33,485 nt of DNA from Peptoniphilus_A sp050943655 (GTDB taxonomy: Bacteria; Bacillota; Clostridia; Tissierellales; Peptoniphilaceae), in NCBI RefSeq assembly GCF_050943655.1, contig NZ_JBMNPQ010000010.1, forward strand, positions 1-33,485. The letters are read 5' to 3'. The notes beneath the pieces were generated by a model. It saw only the letters and a list, made by a program, of their open reading frames with translations. It was not told where the DNA came from and made no database searches. A program made the position numbers and the translations under genes. Below, piece by piece: positions 16,005 to 23,584 of this stretch; position 1 is the stretch's first letter; every line of letters starts with the position of its first letter.

Positions 16005-18068
16005 TTATTTTTCTTCTTCTTTTCTCTTGTTAATTATTTCTTGAGCAATATTTGATGGAACTTCTTCATATCTTACAAATTCCATAGTAAATGTTCCTCT
16101 ACCTTGAGTCATTGATCTAAGATCAATTGAATAGCTAAATAATTCTGCTTGTGGTGCTTCAGCAATTAGAACTTGAGATCCGTCGCCCTTTTGGTCCATA
16201 CCAAGAATTCTTCCACGTCTCTTGTTCATATCGCCCATTACATCTCCAAGGTATGATTCAGGAATTTGTACTTCAATCTTCATGATTGGTTCAAGTAGAA
16301 CAGGGTCTGCCTCTTCCATACCTTTTTTAAATGCAAGTGATGCGGCAATCTTAAAACTCATTTCGTTAGAGTCAACATCGTGATAACTTCCATCGTAAAG
16401 AGTTGCTTTAAAGTTTGTTACAGGGTAACCTGCAAGAACACCTTTTTCTTTTGACTCTACAATTCCCTTTTCAACTGCTGGGAAGTAGTTCTTTGGTACA
16501 GAACCTCCAAATACTTCTTCATCAAATTCAAAATCCTTATCAGATGGTTCAAATCTAATCCAAACATCTCCGTATTGACCAGCTCCACCTGATTGTTTCT
16601 TGTGTTTACCTTGAACTTCAGATTTCTTTCTAATTGTTTCTCTATAAGGAATTATAAATGGAACAGTTACTACTTCTACTCCATACATATTCTTTAATTT
16701 TTCAAGAATTACGTCTAATTGAACACTACCTTGTCCACCAATAGTAAGTTGTTTTGTCTCTGCATTTCTTTCTATTACAAATGAAGGATCCTCATCTTTA
16801 ATTTTCTTTAAAGATATAGATAATTTTTCTTCATCGCCCTTAGTCTTAGGTTCAATTGCATAGAATAAAACTGGTGAAGGTTGTTTTAATTTTTTATACA
16901 ATACTACATGATCTTTGTCGCATAGAGTATCTCCAGTTGAAGTATGTGCAAGTTTTGCTGTTGCTCCAATGTCTCCTGCATAAATTTCATCTATTTCAAT
17001 TTGTTCTTTACCGCGCATTACATAAAGTCCGCTTAGCTTTTCTGTTGCATCTGCGTTGACATTATATATAGGTGTATCTTTTGTTAAAATTCCTGATAAA
17101 ACTTTAAATATAGAAATTTTTCCCAAGAATGGGTCAGATATTGTTTTGAATACTACTGCTGCAAAGTTGTCATCTTCAGAAACTCTTCTTTCTTCTCCAC
17201 TCTTATATCTAAATCCTTGGTGAGATCTTTCATCGTCTGGGGATGGCATATAGTTTATGATAGTATTTAATAAAATGTCAATACCAATTCCCTTTTCACC
17301 ACTTCCTACAAGTAGTGGAACAGCGTCACCTTCAAGTAAAGCTGTAGTAACTCCTCTTAAAAGATCTTCTCTTGTGAATTTTTCTCCTGAAAAATATTTT
17401 TCCATTAAAACTTCGTCAGAACCAGCAACAACTTCTGCAATTTCTTCATACATTCTTTCAGTTGCTTTGATTTGGTCGTGATTAAGTTCAGTTTCTTCTG
17501 GAGCAGAGTTTACATATTTGTATCCTTTTTGGAAAATTACATCAGTAACTCCAATGAAGTCTTCTCCTTCTCCAATCGGAACTGAAAATGGAATGATTTT
17601 TTTACCAAAAGATGCTTCAAGATCGTCCATTAGTTTTCTAAAGTTAACATTCTCTCCATCTATTTTATTTATAAAAATAATTCTAGGAAGACCAATCTCT
17701 TCTGTATATTTCCAAATTCTTTCTGTTCCAACTTCTATTCCCTTAGTTGCATCAATTACAAGAAGAGCAGCTTCACTTGCTCTAAGTGCGCCGTGAGCTT
17801 CACCAATAAAGTCCATAAATCCTGGAGTGTCAATTATATTTACTTTATAATTTCTCCATTCAACAGGAACGATAGATGTACCAATTGAAGTTCCTCTTTC
17901 CTTTTCTTCTTTGCTAAAGTCTGAAATAGTGTTTTTATCTGAAACATTTCCTAACCTTTTAGTAGCGCCGCTTTGGAAAAGCATTGCTTCAGTTAGATTT
18001 GTCTTACCTGATCCAGAGTGGCCAACGAGGGCTAGATTTCTAACTTGTGCTGTCTTATAAACTTTCAT
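16005..18068 (-). CDS. elongation factor G-like GTPase (EF-G paralogue)
   Basis: 687 residues with all EF-G domains: GTPase domain with Walker A GHSGSGKT (16-23), DTPGFMDF, INKIDGEN; domain II (LSGILTKDTPIYN); domain III; domain IV (YDGSYHDVDSNEMSFKIAAS) and the C-terminal domain V (PIMKIEVQIPESYLGDVMGD). Classical EF-G has AHIDAGKT at the P-loop; GHSGSGKT is typical of the second, EF-G-like subfamily in Clostridia and other Firmicutes. It stands alone rather than with rpsL/rpsG/tuf, so it is probably not the main translocase. A role in ribosome recycling or stress translation is inferred. AGGAGG is 9 nt before ATG 18068; extended -10 promoter at 18115. Confidence 0.92.
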   Translation of the reverse strand: MKVYKTAQVRNLALVGHSGSGKTNLTEAMLFQSGATKRLGNVSDKNTISDFSKEEKERGTSIGTSIVPVEWRNYKVNIIDTPGFMDFIGEAHGALRASEAALLVIDATKGIEVGTERIWKYTEEIGLPRIIFINKIDGENVNFRKLMDDLEASFGKKIIPFSVPIGEGEDFIGVTDVIFQKGYKYVNSAPEETELNHDQIKATERMYEEIAEVVAGSDEVLMEKYFSGEKFTREDLLRGVTTALLEGDAVPLLVGSGEKGIGIDILLNTIINYMPSPDDERSHQGFRYKSGEERRVSEDDNFAAVVFKTISDPFLGKISIFKVLSGILTKDTPIYNVNADATEKLSGLYVMRGKEQIEIDEIYAGDIGATAKLAHTSTGDTLCDKDHVVLYKKLKQPSPVLFYAIEPKTKGDEEKLSISLKKIKDEDPSFVIERNAETKQLTIGGQGSVQLDVILEKLKNMYGVEVVTVPFIIPYRETIRKKSEVQGKHKKQSGGAGQYGDVWIRFEPSDKDFEFDEEVFGGSVPKNYFPAVEKGIVESKEKGVLAGYPVTNFKATLYDGSYHDVDSNEMSFKIAASLAFKKGMEEADPVLLEPIMKIEVQIPESYLGDVMGDMNKRRGRILGMDQKGDGSQVLIAEAPQAELFSYSIDLRSMTQGRGTFTMEFVRYEEVPSNIAQEIINKRKEEEK

Positions 18069-18114
18069 ATAGTTTTTCCTCCTAGTATATGTATTTTTGG
18101 AATCGTTTGTATCA

Positions 18115-18123
18115 ATTATAACA
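18115..18123 (-). promoter_or_regulatory. extended -10 promoter of EF-G-like gene
   Basis: Minus strand TGTTATAAT, within a 14-mer TTATGTTATAATTG identical to the one at the pheS promoter. No good -35 box. Confidence 0.6.
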
Positions 18124-18215
18124 TAAATTATTTTGTTTGAAAACTAAATAAACATCAATTTAATGTGATAAATATATAATGGAATTATGTCATTTATTAA
18201 TTTAGGAATTTAGAG

Positions 18216-18221
18216 TATAAT
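18216..18221 (+). promoter_or_regulatory. comEA -10 box
   Basis: TATAAT 28 bp before the comEA ATG; the -35 region 17 bp upstream (TTTATT) is weak. Confidence 0.45.
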
Positions 18222-18248
18222 TAAAATAAGATAATTAGGAGGTTTTCA

Positions 18249-18872
18249 ATGAATTTTGATTTCTTTAAGAAAAATCTTGTATATATTCTCGCACTAATTT
18301 TAGTCGTAATTATTGGATACCAATATTATAATTCACACGATCAATACGAAAATGAGCTACTCGCCTACGATACATCAGATGATAAATCCTTTTCACAGAG
18401 TGAAAATAAGTCTGATATACAGATTGAAACAAAAGAAGATGAAATAGAAGAACTTTATGTACATATATCAGGAGCTGTAAAAAATCCTGGACTCTATAAG
18501 ATGAAACCAAACTCTAGAATTGCAGATGCAATCGAAGAAGCTGGTGGGAGCTTAGATGACGCAAACTTAGATGCCATTAATCTTGCGGCAAAATTAAGCG
18601 ATGAGGATAAAATTTATCTTCCAAAAATTGGCGAAGAAGTTCCAAGTATTGCGACTTCAACTAGCACTTCTTCAACGAATGCAGAAAAAATTAATTTAAA
18701 CACAGCTGATCTTAATTCGCTTACAAATATCCCAGGTGTTGGTGAAAAAACTGCACAAAAAATACTTGAATACAGAGAAAAGAATAGATTTAAAAATATT
18801 GAAGATATAAAAAATGTAGATGGCATCGGCGACAAAAAATTTGAAAGCATGAAAGACTTTATCACAACTTAA
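18249..18872 (+). CDS. comEA: ComEA-type DNA-binding protein
   Basis: 207 residues. One N-terminal membrane helix (about 9-25) anchors it with the rest outside. An SLBB domain follows (YVHISGAVKNPGLYKMKPNSR, about 73-130), then a Ser/Thr-rich linker and two helix-hairpin-helix motifs at the C-terminus (INLNTADLNSLTNIPGVGEKTAQKI and IKNVDGIGDKKFE). In Bacillus ComEA binds incoming double-stranded DNA during natural transformation. No other competence gene is next to it here, so competence is not established. TAGGAGG lies just upstream of ATG. It is transcribed divergently from the EF-G-like gene. Confidence 0.92.
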   Translation: MNFDFFKKNLVYILALILVVIIGYQYYNSHDQYENELLAYDTSDDKSFSQSENKSDIQIETKEDEIEELYVHISGAVKNPGLYKMKPNSRIADAIEEAGGSLDDANLDAINLAAKLSDEDKIYLPKIGEEVPSIATSTSTSSTNAEKINLNTADLNSLTNIPGVGEKTAQKILEYREKNRFKNIEDIKNVDGIGDKKFESMKDFITT

Positions 18873-18909
18873 ATTTTATTTTTATTTATTAACTACTCCT
18901 TACAAAAAT

Positions 18910-18947
18910 ACCCTCCTTACTGAAATCAGTAAAGAGGGTGCTTTTTT
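18910..18947. terminator. bidirectional terminator, comEA / M29 aminopeptidase
   Basis: 14-bp stem with one mismatch (ACCCTCCTTACTGA / TCAGTAAAGAGGGT, loop of 2 nt) followed by TTTTTT on the plus strand and ATTTTTG on the minus strand, between two convergent genes. Confidence 0.85.
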
Positions 18948-18968
18948 ATAAATTTATTTTATTTAAGA

Positions 18969-20216
18969 TTAAATTACAAAATTTCCATCTTTAAATATTT
19001 GCATCTCTTGTCCGTCTTCTTTTATTCCCACAATATTTGTTGTTTCGTCGCCAACCATAAAGTCAACGTGACTTAGTGAATAGTTTAGTCCTCTTTCTTT
19101 TAATTCTTCGATACTCATTTTTTCTCCACCTTCGATACAACTTGGATATGCCATTCCAAGAGCAAGGTGGCAAGATGCATTCTCGTCATAGAGAGTGTTA
19201 AAGAATAGAATTTTTCTCATTGAAATTGGAGTATTGTATGAGACAAGTGCAACTTCGCCGAGTCTCTTTGAGTCTTCGTCAGTTTCTAGAATATTTCTTA
19301 AATATTCTTTGCCAACTTTTGCATCGTAATCAATAACTTTACCATCTTCAAATTTTAAATAAAAATCGTCAATTAAATTTCCGTTGTAGTTTAGTGGAAG
19401 AGTGTTATATACGATTCCGTTTACTCCGTCCTTGTGAGGAGCTGTAAACACTTCTTCACTTGGCATGTTTGCGATAAATTCTTCCCCAGATGAATTGACA
19501 TCAGTTGCTCCTGCAAAAATATAATTTTCTGGAAGTTTAACACTTAGATCTGTTCCCTTCTTTGAAGTGTATTTAAGTTCTTTTAATTTGCTTTCATTTA
19601 AGACTTTTGCATAGTGACTTAAATTTTCTATGTGTTTTTCTAGGGCCTCTTCAGGATCATCTTCAAAAAGTCTTACTGTGTTAAAAATCTCATACCAAAG
19701 TTTTCTTACTGCCTCTTCTTCTGAAAGATTTGGGAATACTTTTGTTGCCCAAGGTGCAATTGATGCGCCAACTACACACCATGAAGTGAAGTTTGCCATC
19801 ATCTTGTCGCTAAAGTCTCGAAGTGCCTTTGAGCTTGCAATATTTGCCTCTAGAAGTTTTTCTGAATCTACTTCTTTAAAAGCGTCGGGATCTCCACCAG
19901 TTATTGATAAATATTTTGCCTTCTTGTCCATGTAATAATTTTCTTTATCTATCTTGTGCTGTGGAATATCTGTTAGTACATCAAGGCTTTCGTTTTTAAA
20001 TTTAAGTTTTGAAATTTCTGCATCTCTGTAGTCGATTACAACTTCTTTGGCGTTTAGTTCGTAGGCTTTTTTTGTTAGAGTTCTAATAAAAGAAGCTGCC
20101 TCAATTGGCCCTCTTATTACTAAAGTGTCGCCCTCTTTAATTTTTAGTCCGATCTTTAAAATTAATTCTGAATATTTTTCTATATAATCTTCTACTTTAA
20201 AATCTTTAAAATCCAT
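18969..20216 (-). CDS. M29 family aminopeptidase (AmpS/PepS-like)
   Basis: 415 residues, typical length. Thermophilic M29 enzymes bind two metals through two Glu, two His and one Asp. Matching segments are present: ANMPSEEVFTAP (about 255-266), RLGEVALVSYN (near 315), NASCHLALGMAY (near 350) and LSHVDFMVGD near 380. It removes N-terminal residues from peptides in the cytoplasm, supporting amino-acid recycling. AAGGAGG sits just upstream of ATG 20216, and a TATAAT -10 is at 20249-20254 with no strong -35. Monocistronic, ending at the shared terminator. Confidence 0.93.
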   Translation of the reverse strand: MDFKDFKVEDYIEKYSELILKIGLKIKEGDTLVIRGPIEAASFIRTLTKKAYELNAKEVVIDYRDAEISKLKFKNESLDVLTDIPQHKIDKENYYMDKKAKYLSITGGDPDAFKEVDSEKLLEANIASSKALRDFSDKMMANFTSWCVVGASIAPWATKVFPNLSEEEAVRKLWYEIFNTVRLFEDDPEEALEKHIENLSHYAKVLNESKLKELKYTSKKGTDLSVKLPENYIFAGATDVNSSGEEFIANMPSEEVFTAPHKDGVNGIVYNTLPLNYNGNLIDDFYLKFEDGKVIDYDAKVGKEYLRNILETDEDSKRLGEVALVSYNTPISMRKILFFNTLYDENASCHLALGMAYPSCIEGGEKMSIEELKERGLNYSLSHVDFMVGDETTNIVGIKEDGQEMQIFKDGNFVI

Positions 20217-20333
20217 TGCGTCCTCCTTATTTATTCCCTATACTAATTATTATATCCATTTTGAGAAATTTTTATTAATTAGTTTTAAATTCAAAAATTT
20301 CCCCAAAAATTTATAATTAAAAGTCGATAAGTC

Positions 20334-20362
20334 TTTACAAATTAGCCAAATTTTAGTATAAT
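20334..20362 (+). promoter_or_regulatory. rpsD promoter
   Basis: TTTACA (20334-20339), 17-bp spacer, TATAAT (20357-20362). Strong sigma-A promoter about 50 bp before the ATG. Confidence 0.8.
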
Positions 20363-20370
20363 ACCATCGG

Positions 20371-20403
20371 CTTATAAATTATCGCGGCGAAAATTTATAG
20401 GAG
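20371..20403 (+). promoter_or_regulatory. rpsD leader hairpin touching the ribosome site
   Basis: Perfect 8-bp stem tataaatt (20373-20380) / aatttata (20392-20399), an A-A mismatch, then tcg/cga closing a cgg loop. Outer pairs C20371-G20401 and U20372-G20400 reach into the AGGAG ribosome site (20399-20403). Consistent with translational autoregulation by S4, although it is shorter than the Bacillus S4 leader. Confidence 0.5.
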
Positions 20404-20412
20404 AATGATAAA

Positions 20413-21009
20413 ATGGCAAAAATGATGGATCCAAAATTCAAGCAATCTAGAAGACTTGGATTAAATGTTTGCGGTCACCCTAAGGCAATGAAGAGAGCGA
20501 CTAGAGGTACCGCTAGAAGCGATAAAAAACTTACAGAATATGGTAAACAATTATTAGAAAAACAAAGATTAAGAGCGTACTACGGTGTTCTTGAAAAGCA
20601 ATTCGTAAATCTTTTCAAAGAAGCACAAAGAACTCAAGGACAAACTGGTCCTAACCTAGTATCTTTCCTTGAAAGACGTCTAGACAATCTTTGCTATAGA
20701 ATGGGTTTTGCTTCTTCAATTAGACAAGCAAGACAAATGGTAAGCCATGGACATGTAACTGTTAATGGAAAGAAAATTAACATTCCATCTTACAGATGCG
20801 AACCTGGCGATGTAATTGAGTTATCAGCTAGAGGAAAGAAAGTTGATTTATTTAAAGAAAACTACAACACTAACCTTGTTGTAAGCTATCCATACATCTC
20901 TAAAGATGAAAACTTTAAAGCAACTTTAGTATCTCTTCCAGAAAGGGAAGATATTCCAATAGAAATCGAAGACCAATTAATCGTTGAGTTCTACTCAAAG
21001 AACATGTAA
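20413..21009 (+). CDS. rpsD: 30S ribosomal protein S4
   Basis: 198 residues, standard length. N-terminal domain with RRLGLNVCGHPKAMKRATRG, then the S4 RNA-binding domain FLERRLDNLCYRMGFASSIRQARQMVSHGHVTVNGKKINIPSYR (about 88-132). S4 nucleates assembly of the small subunit body by binding 16S rRNA, and in many bacteria represses its own translation. This copy stands alone, outside the S13-S11-alpha operon, as in Bacillus. AGGAG lies 9 nt before the ATG. Confidence 0.98.
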   Translation: MAKMMDPKFKQSRRLGLNVCGHPKAMKRATRGTARSDKKLTEYGKQLLEKQRLRAYYGVLEKQFVNLFKEAQRTQGQTGPNLVSFLERRLDNLCYRMGFASSIRQARQMVSHGHVTVNGKKINIPSYRCEPGDVIELSARGKKVDLFKENYNTNLVVSYPYISKDENFKATLVSLPEREDIPIEIEDQLIVEFYSKNM

Positions 21010-21011
21010 TG

Positions 21012-21037
21012 AAAAGAGCCTTTGCGGGCTCTTTTTT
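21012..21037 (+). terminator. rpsD terminator
   Basis: AAAAGAGCC / GGCTCTTTT stem (9 bp) with a 6-nt loop and T-run, starting 3 bp after the stop. Confidence 0.9.
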
Positions 21038-21113
21038 AATACATATTTTAAAGATAAGAATAAAAAAACGACTCATTTATTTTAAAATGGGTATAAAAAC
21101 ATAGGTGATATAA

Positions 21114-21365
21114 TTGGAAAGTAACGAATATGTAAAACTAACGACATCGACAAATAAACTTATTTTTGACGAGATATGCGCCTTTTTAGAAGATAACGAA
21201 ATCCCATACTTCGTAAAAGATGACGGAGACTTTATGAGGATTGTATCTGGATTTTCTCTTTATGAGAAGGGCATATATGTATCAGAAAAAGATTTTGATA
21301 AAGCAAACGAGCTTCTAGTCTACTTTATGAAAGACAATGACACAGACGGTCTATACTTCGACTAA
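21114..21365 (+). CDS. small DUF2007-like protein
   Basis: 83 residues, starting at TTG with AGGTGAT 5 nt upstream; no ATG is available near the N-terminus. Layout resembles DUF2007 putative signal-transducing proteins: beta strand (YVKLTTSTNKLIFDEICAFL), an alternative-ligand turn (NEIPYFVKDDG) and a C-terminal ACT-like strand-helix (GIYVSEKDFDKANELLVYF). Function unknown in the family. Own terminator follows directly. The assignment rests on pattern resemblance, not a search. Confidence 0.75.
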   Translation: MESNEYVKLTTSTNKLIFDEICAFLEDNEIPYFVKDDGDFMRIVSGFSLYEKGIYVSEKDFDKANELLVYFMKDNDTDGLYFD

Positions 21366-21399
21366 AAAAGACATTGGGTAACACATCCAATGTCTTTTT
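21365..21399. terminator. bidirectional terminator, DUF2007-like / YeiH
   Basis: Perfect 13-bp stem AAAAAGACATTGG / CCAATGTCTTTTT with a 9-nt loop between two convergent genes; T-runs on both strands. Confidence 0.9.
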
Positions 21400-21408
21400 G
21401 TTTTAGTA

Positions 21409-22389
21409 TTAAATTAAGCCCACAACATTTTGCATTAAAAGACTCATAAGAGTTACTGCAATCCAACAAACAAATCCAAGCACAATGGATTTTCCACCAG
21501 TTTTTATGAGATTAACTATGTCTGTAGAAAGACCAATTGCCATCATTGCCATGGTTATGAAAAATTTAGATAAAACTTTTGTACCTGAAATAAAAGCATC
21601 TGGCAACGGAAGAACTGTAGTTAGGATTGAAAATAGTACAAAGAATAAAATAAAGCTTGGTATGAGCTTAAGTACATTTAATTCTTTGTCTGCGTTATTC
21701 TTCTTGTTTTCATAAATTGATAAAATAATTGATATTGGAATAATTGCAAGTGTCCTTGTTAGTTTTACAACAGTTGCCATCTCAAGTGTGTTTGAACCAT
21801 GTACTGCATCCCAAGATGCTGCTGCAGCTGTAACTGATGATGTATCATTTACTGCAGTTCCAGCAAATACTGCAAAGCCTTCGTTTGTTAAATGTAAAAA
21901 TTCTCCAAGTGTTGGAAAAATTATAGCAGCTATTACATTAAATAAAAATATTGTTGAGATTGACTTTGCTATAGTCTCGTCATCTGCATTTATAATTGGT
22001 GCTGTTGCAGCAATTGCAGAACCACCACAAATTGATGATCCAACTCCAACTAAGATTGCATTTTCTCTTTCCATCTTAAGTATTTTGCACATAATAAATG
22101 CTGTAATAAGTGCAATTGAAATTGTTGAAATAATTACTGGCAAGCTTTCGTATCCACTTTTTACAACTTGATTAATATTCATAGAAAATCCAAGCATTAT
22201 AACTGCAAGCTGCAAAACTTTTTTGCTTGTAAATTTAATTCCTGCCTCGTAATCTTCTTTTACAAATCTCTTTAAAATCATGCCGACTATTATTGCTATT
22301 ACAGGACCGCCAATTACAGGATACATTTTGCCAAGTAAGTAGCAAGGAATGGCCAGTATGAATGATAAAATAATTCCTTTTGTCTTCAT
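21409..22389 (-). CDS. YeiH family putative sulfate exporter
   Basis: 326 residues, highly hydrophobic with about 10 membrane segments. Hallmarks of the UPF0324/YeiH family: VGMILKR near 35, LQLAVIMLGFSMN (60-72), GVGSSICGGSAIAATAP (near 120), GTAVNDTSSVTAAAAS (near 177) and the C-terminal MAMMAIGLSTDI. Family members are putative inorganic-anion (sulfate/sulfite) exporters; the substrate is not proven here. GGGAGG sits upstream of ATG 22389, with promoter TTGTAT-16-TATAAT. Confidence 0.9.
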   Translation of the reverse strand: MKTKGIILSFILAIPCYLLGKMYPVIGGPVIAIIVGMILKRFVKEDYEAGIKFTSKKVLQLAVIMLGFSMNINQVVKSGYESLPVIISTISIALITAFIMCKILKMERENAILVGVGSSICGGSAIAATAPIINADDETIAKSISTIFLFNVIAAIIFPTLGEFLHLTNEGFAVFAGTAVNDTSSVTAAAASWDAVHGSNTLEMATVVKLTRTLAIIPISIILSIYENKKNNADKELNVLKLIPSFILFFVLFSILTTVLPLPDAFISGTKVLSKFFITMAMMAIGLSTDIVNLIKTGGKSIVLGFVCWIAVTLMSLLMQNVVGLI

Positions 22390-22421
22390 AATTCCTCCCT
22401 AATAAATTTGCATACATTAAC

Positions 22422-22449
22422 ATTATACGCGACTTTTCACAAAATACAA
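22422..22449 (-). promoter_or_regulatory. yeiH-like gene promoter
   Basis: Minus strand TTGTAT (22444-22449), 16-bp spacer, TATAAT (22422-22427), 33 bp before the ATG. Confidence 0.55.
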
Positions 22450-22460
22450 TTTTTACGCAC

Positions 22461-22500
22461 AAAAAAGACATACCCCACTTACACTCGTAAAGTATGTCTT
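22461..22500 (-). terminator. terminator of pepD-DUF6648 operon
   Basis: Minus strand: AAGACATAC / GTATGTCTT 9-bp stem enclosing an inner imperfect stem, then TTTTTT. Begins 3 bp after the stop at 22504. Confidence 0.8.
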
Positions 22501-22503
22501 ATT

Positions 22504-23058
22504 TTAATAATATTTTTCGTTAATATATTGATCGATAATCGATGTCTTCATCTCATCTTCAAATATATTTTCATTTTTTAAAATATTTAAAAGCCAAGGA
22601 GCTTTTGAGTGAAAAATTGCTTCTTTTTTATCTTCTAATACTATTTCGTACAATTCATTTCTCAGTGACTTTGATTCACATTTTACATAATAAGAGACTG
22701 TATTTTCAAAATTTTGCAGTTTTAAAATTGATAGCACAGATTTGTCTTTTAAGTGATAGTATTTGTTCGTAAGGTTCAAATAGTATCCGTAATATCTGGT
22801 GTGCTTCTTTGTATTTCTAACATCAATGGCAAGTGATCGGTAGTACTTTGCCATTACATTGTAATACTGATAGTTGTACATTCCCTTTTCATAGGAATCT
22901 ACCTTTATATAGGGTTTTGCGTTTCTAAGAGCGAAGTAATCAAAGTTTTTTTGTAAAAATTCCCTCTTCGTCAAATCCCCATTGGTATACTGCATAATTA
23001 AAAAAGATCTATGTTCAAAAAAATCTTCAAACAGACTCTTCTTCTTAACATGTTTCAA
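22504..23058 (-). CDS. hypothetical protein, DUF6648-like
   Basis: 184 residues, basic and rich in Tyr/Lys/Asn (RYYGYYLNLTNKYYHLKDK). No signal peptide or membrane helix. The N-terminal FEDFFEHRSFLIMQYTNGDLTKREFL resembles clostridial proteins placed in DUF6648, recalled from memory. The start is unsettled: the frame opens just after a TAA, the only early candidate is TTG 23058, 6 nt after the stop of the small membrane peptide, and there is no clear ribosome site, so re-initiation after the peptide is likely. Last gene of the pepD operon. Function unknown. Confidence 0.75.
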   Translation of the reverse strand: MKHVKKKSLFEDFFEHRSFLIMQYTNGDLTKREFLQKNFDYFALRNAKPYIKVDSYEKGMYNYQYYNVMAKYYRSLAIDVRNTKKHTRYYGYYLNLTNKYYHLKDKSVLSILKLQNFENTVSYYVKCESKSLRNELYEIVLEDKKEAIFHSKAPWLLNILKNENIFEDEMKTSIIDQYINEKYY

Positions 23059-23064
23059 GGCTTA

Positions 23065-23148
23065 TCAAGTTAAACTAAGAATAACTGGTACTACCATAGC
23101 AACAACTAAGATAACAGCAATAATTCTTGTAATTAATTTTTTATCCAC
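23065..23148 (-). CDS. 27-residue single-helix membrane peptide
   Basis: GTG 23148 to TGA 23065, 27 residues: a basic N-terminus (MDKKLITR) and one hydrophobic helix (IIAVILVVAMVVPVIL), ending SLT. AGGTGAG is spaced 5-6 nt before GTG and overlaps the TAG stop of the upstream P-loop gene. It fills the only gap between two operon genes, with 7 nt to the next start. The positive-inside charge pattern suggests an N-in membrane peptide. Function unknown; too short for most gene callers. Confidence 0.65.
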   Translation of the reverse strand: MDKKLITRIIAVILVVAMVVPVILSLT

Positions 23149-23156
23149 ATTCTCAC

Positions 23157-23582
23157 CTATTCGTTAGTAAGTTCTATGCAATTTTCTAATAATGATTCTG
23201 GCATGTCAGATTTTAAATAATCAACATTGATAAAAATTTCTTTATTTTCAGCATCTGGAATTTTTGAAATTCTCTTGTAAAGATATTCTAAATCTTCTAT
23301 ATTAAGTGGCAATACTTTATATATTCCATCAATATAAATTTTGTGTAGGTCATAATCCATTGCTAAAAGTCCGCAAATAAAACCATAAAAGCTGTTAATT
23401 GAATTTAAGCTATATTCAGTAGCATTTATAAGACGTACATTGTAGTCTAAACTAAAGATGTGATCGTCATCAACTTCTACGAAAGCAATGTTACCGTCGC
23501 CGTTTTTCATGTCTTCATTTGCGTTGTCAATAAGCCATTTAGTTTTTCCAGATCCTTTGCTTCCTAAAATATACTTTATCAT
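23157..23582 (-). CDS. small P-loop ATPase-like protein, function unknown
   Basis: 141 residues. Starts with a beta strand and perfect Walker A: YILGSKGSGKTKWL (5-18). A possible Walker B-like strand is KIYIDGIYKVL (about 81-91). C-terminal EIFINVDYLKSDMPESLL. Related short clostridial proteins are often labelled twitching motility PilT, but there is no PilT architecture, so that label should not be used. AAGGAG sits inside the last codons of the radical SAM gene, and the ATG is 2 nt after its stop. Cytoplasmic. Confidence 0.8.
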   Translation of the reverse strand: MIKYILGSKGSGKTKWLIDNANEDMKNGDGNIAFVEVDDDHIFSLDYNVRLINATEYSLNSINSFYGFICGLLAMDYDLHKIYIDGIYKVLPLNIEDLEYLYKRISKIPDAENKEIFINVDYLKSDMPESLLENCIELTNE

Positions 23583-23584
23583 TG

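Noticed and set aside
23157..23582. Twitching motility protein PilT
   Set aside because: Only the Walker A loop is shared; size and motifs do not fit PilT.
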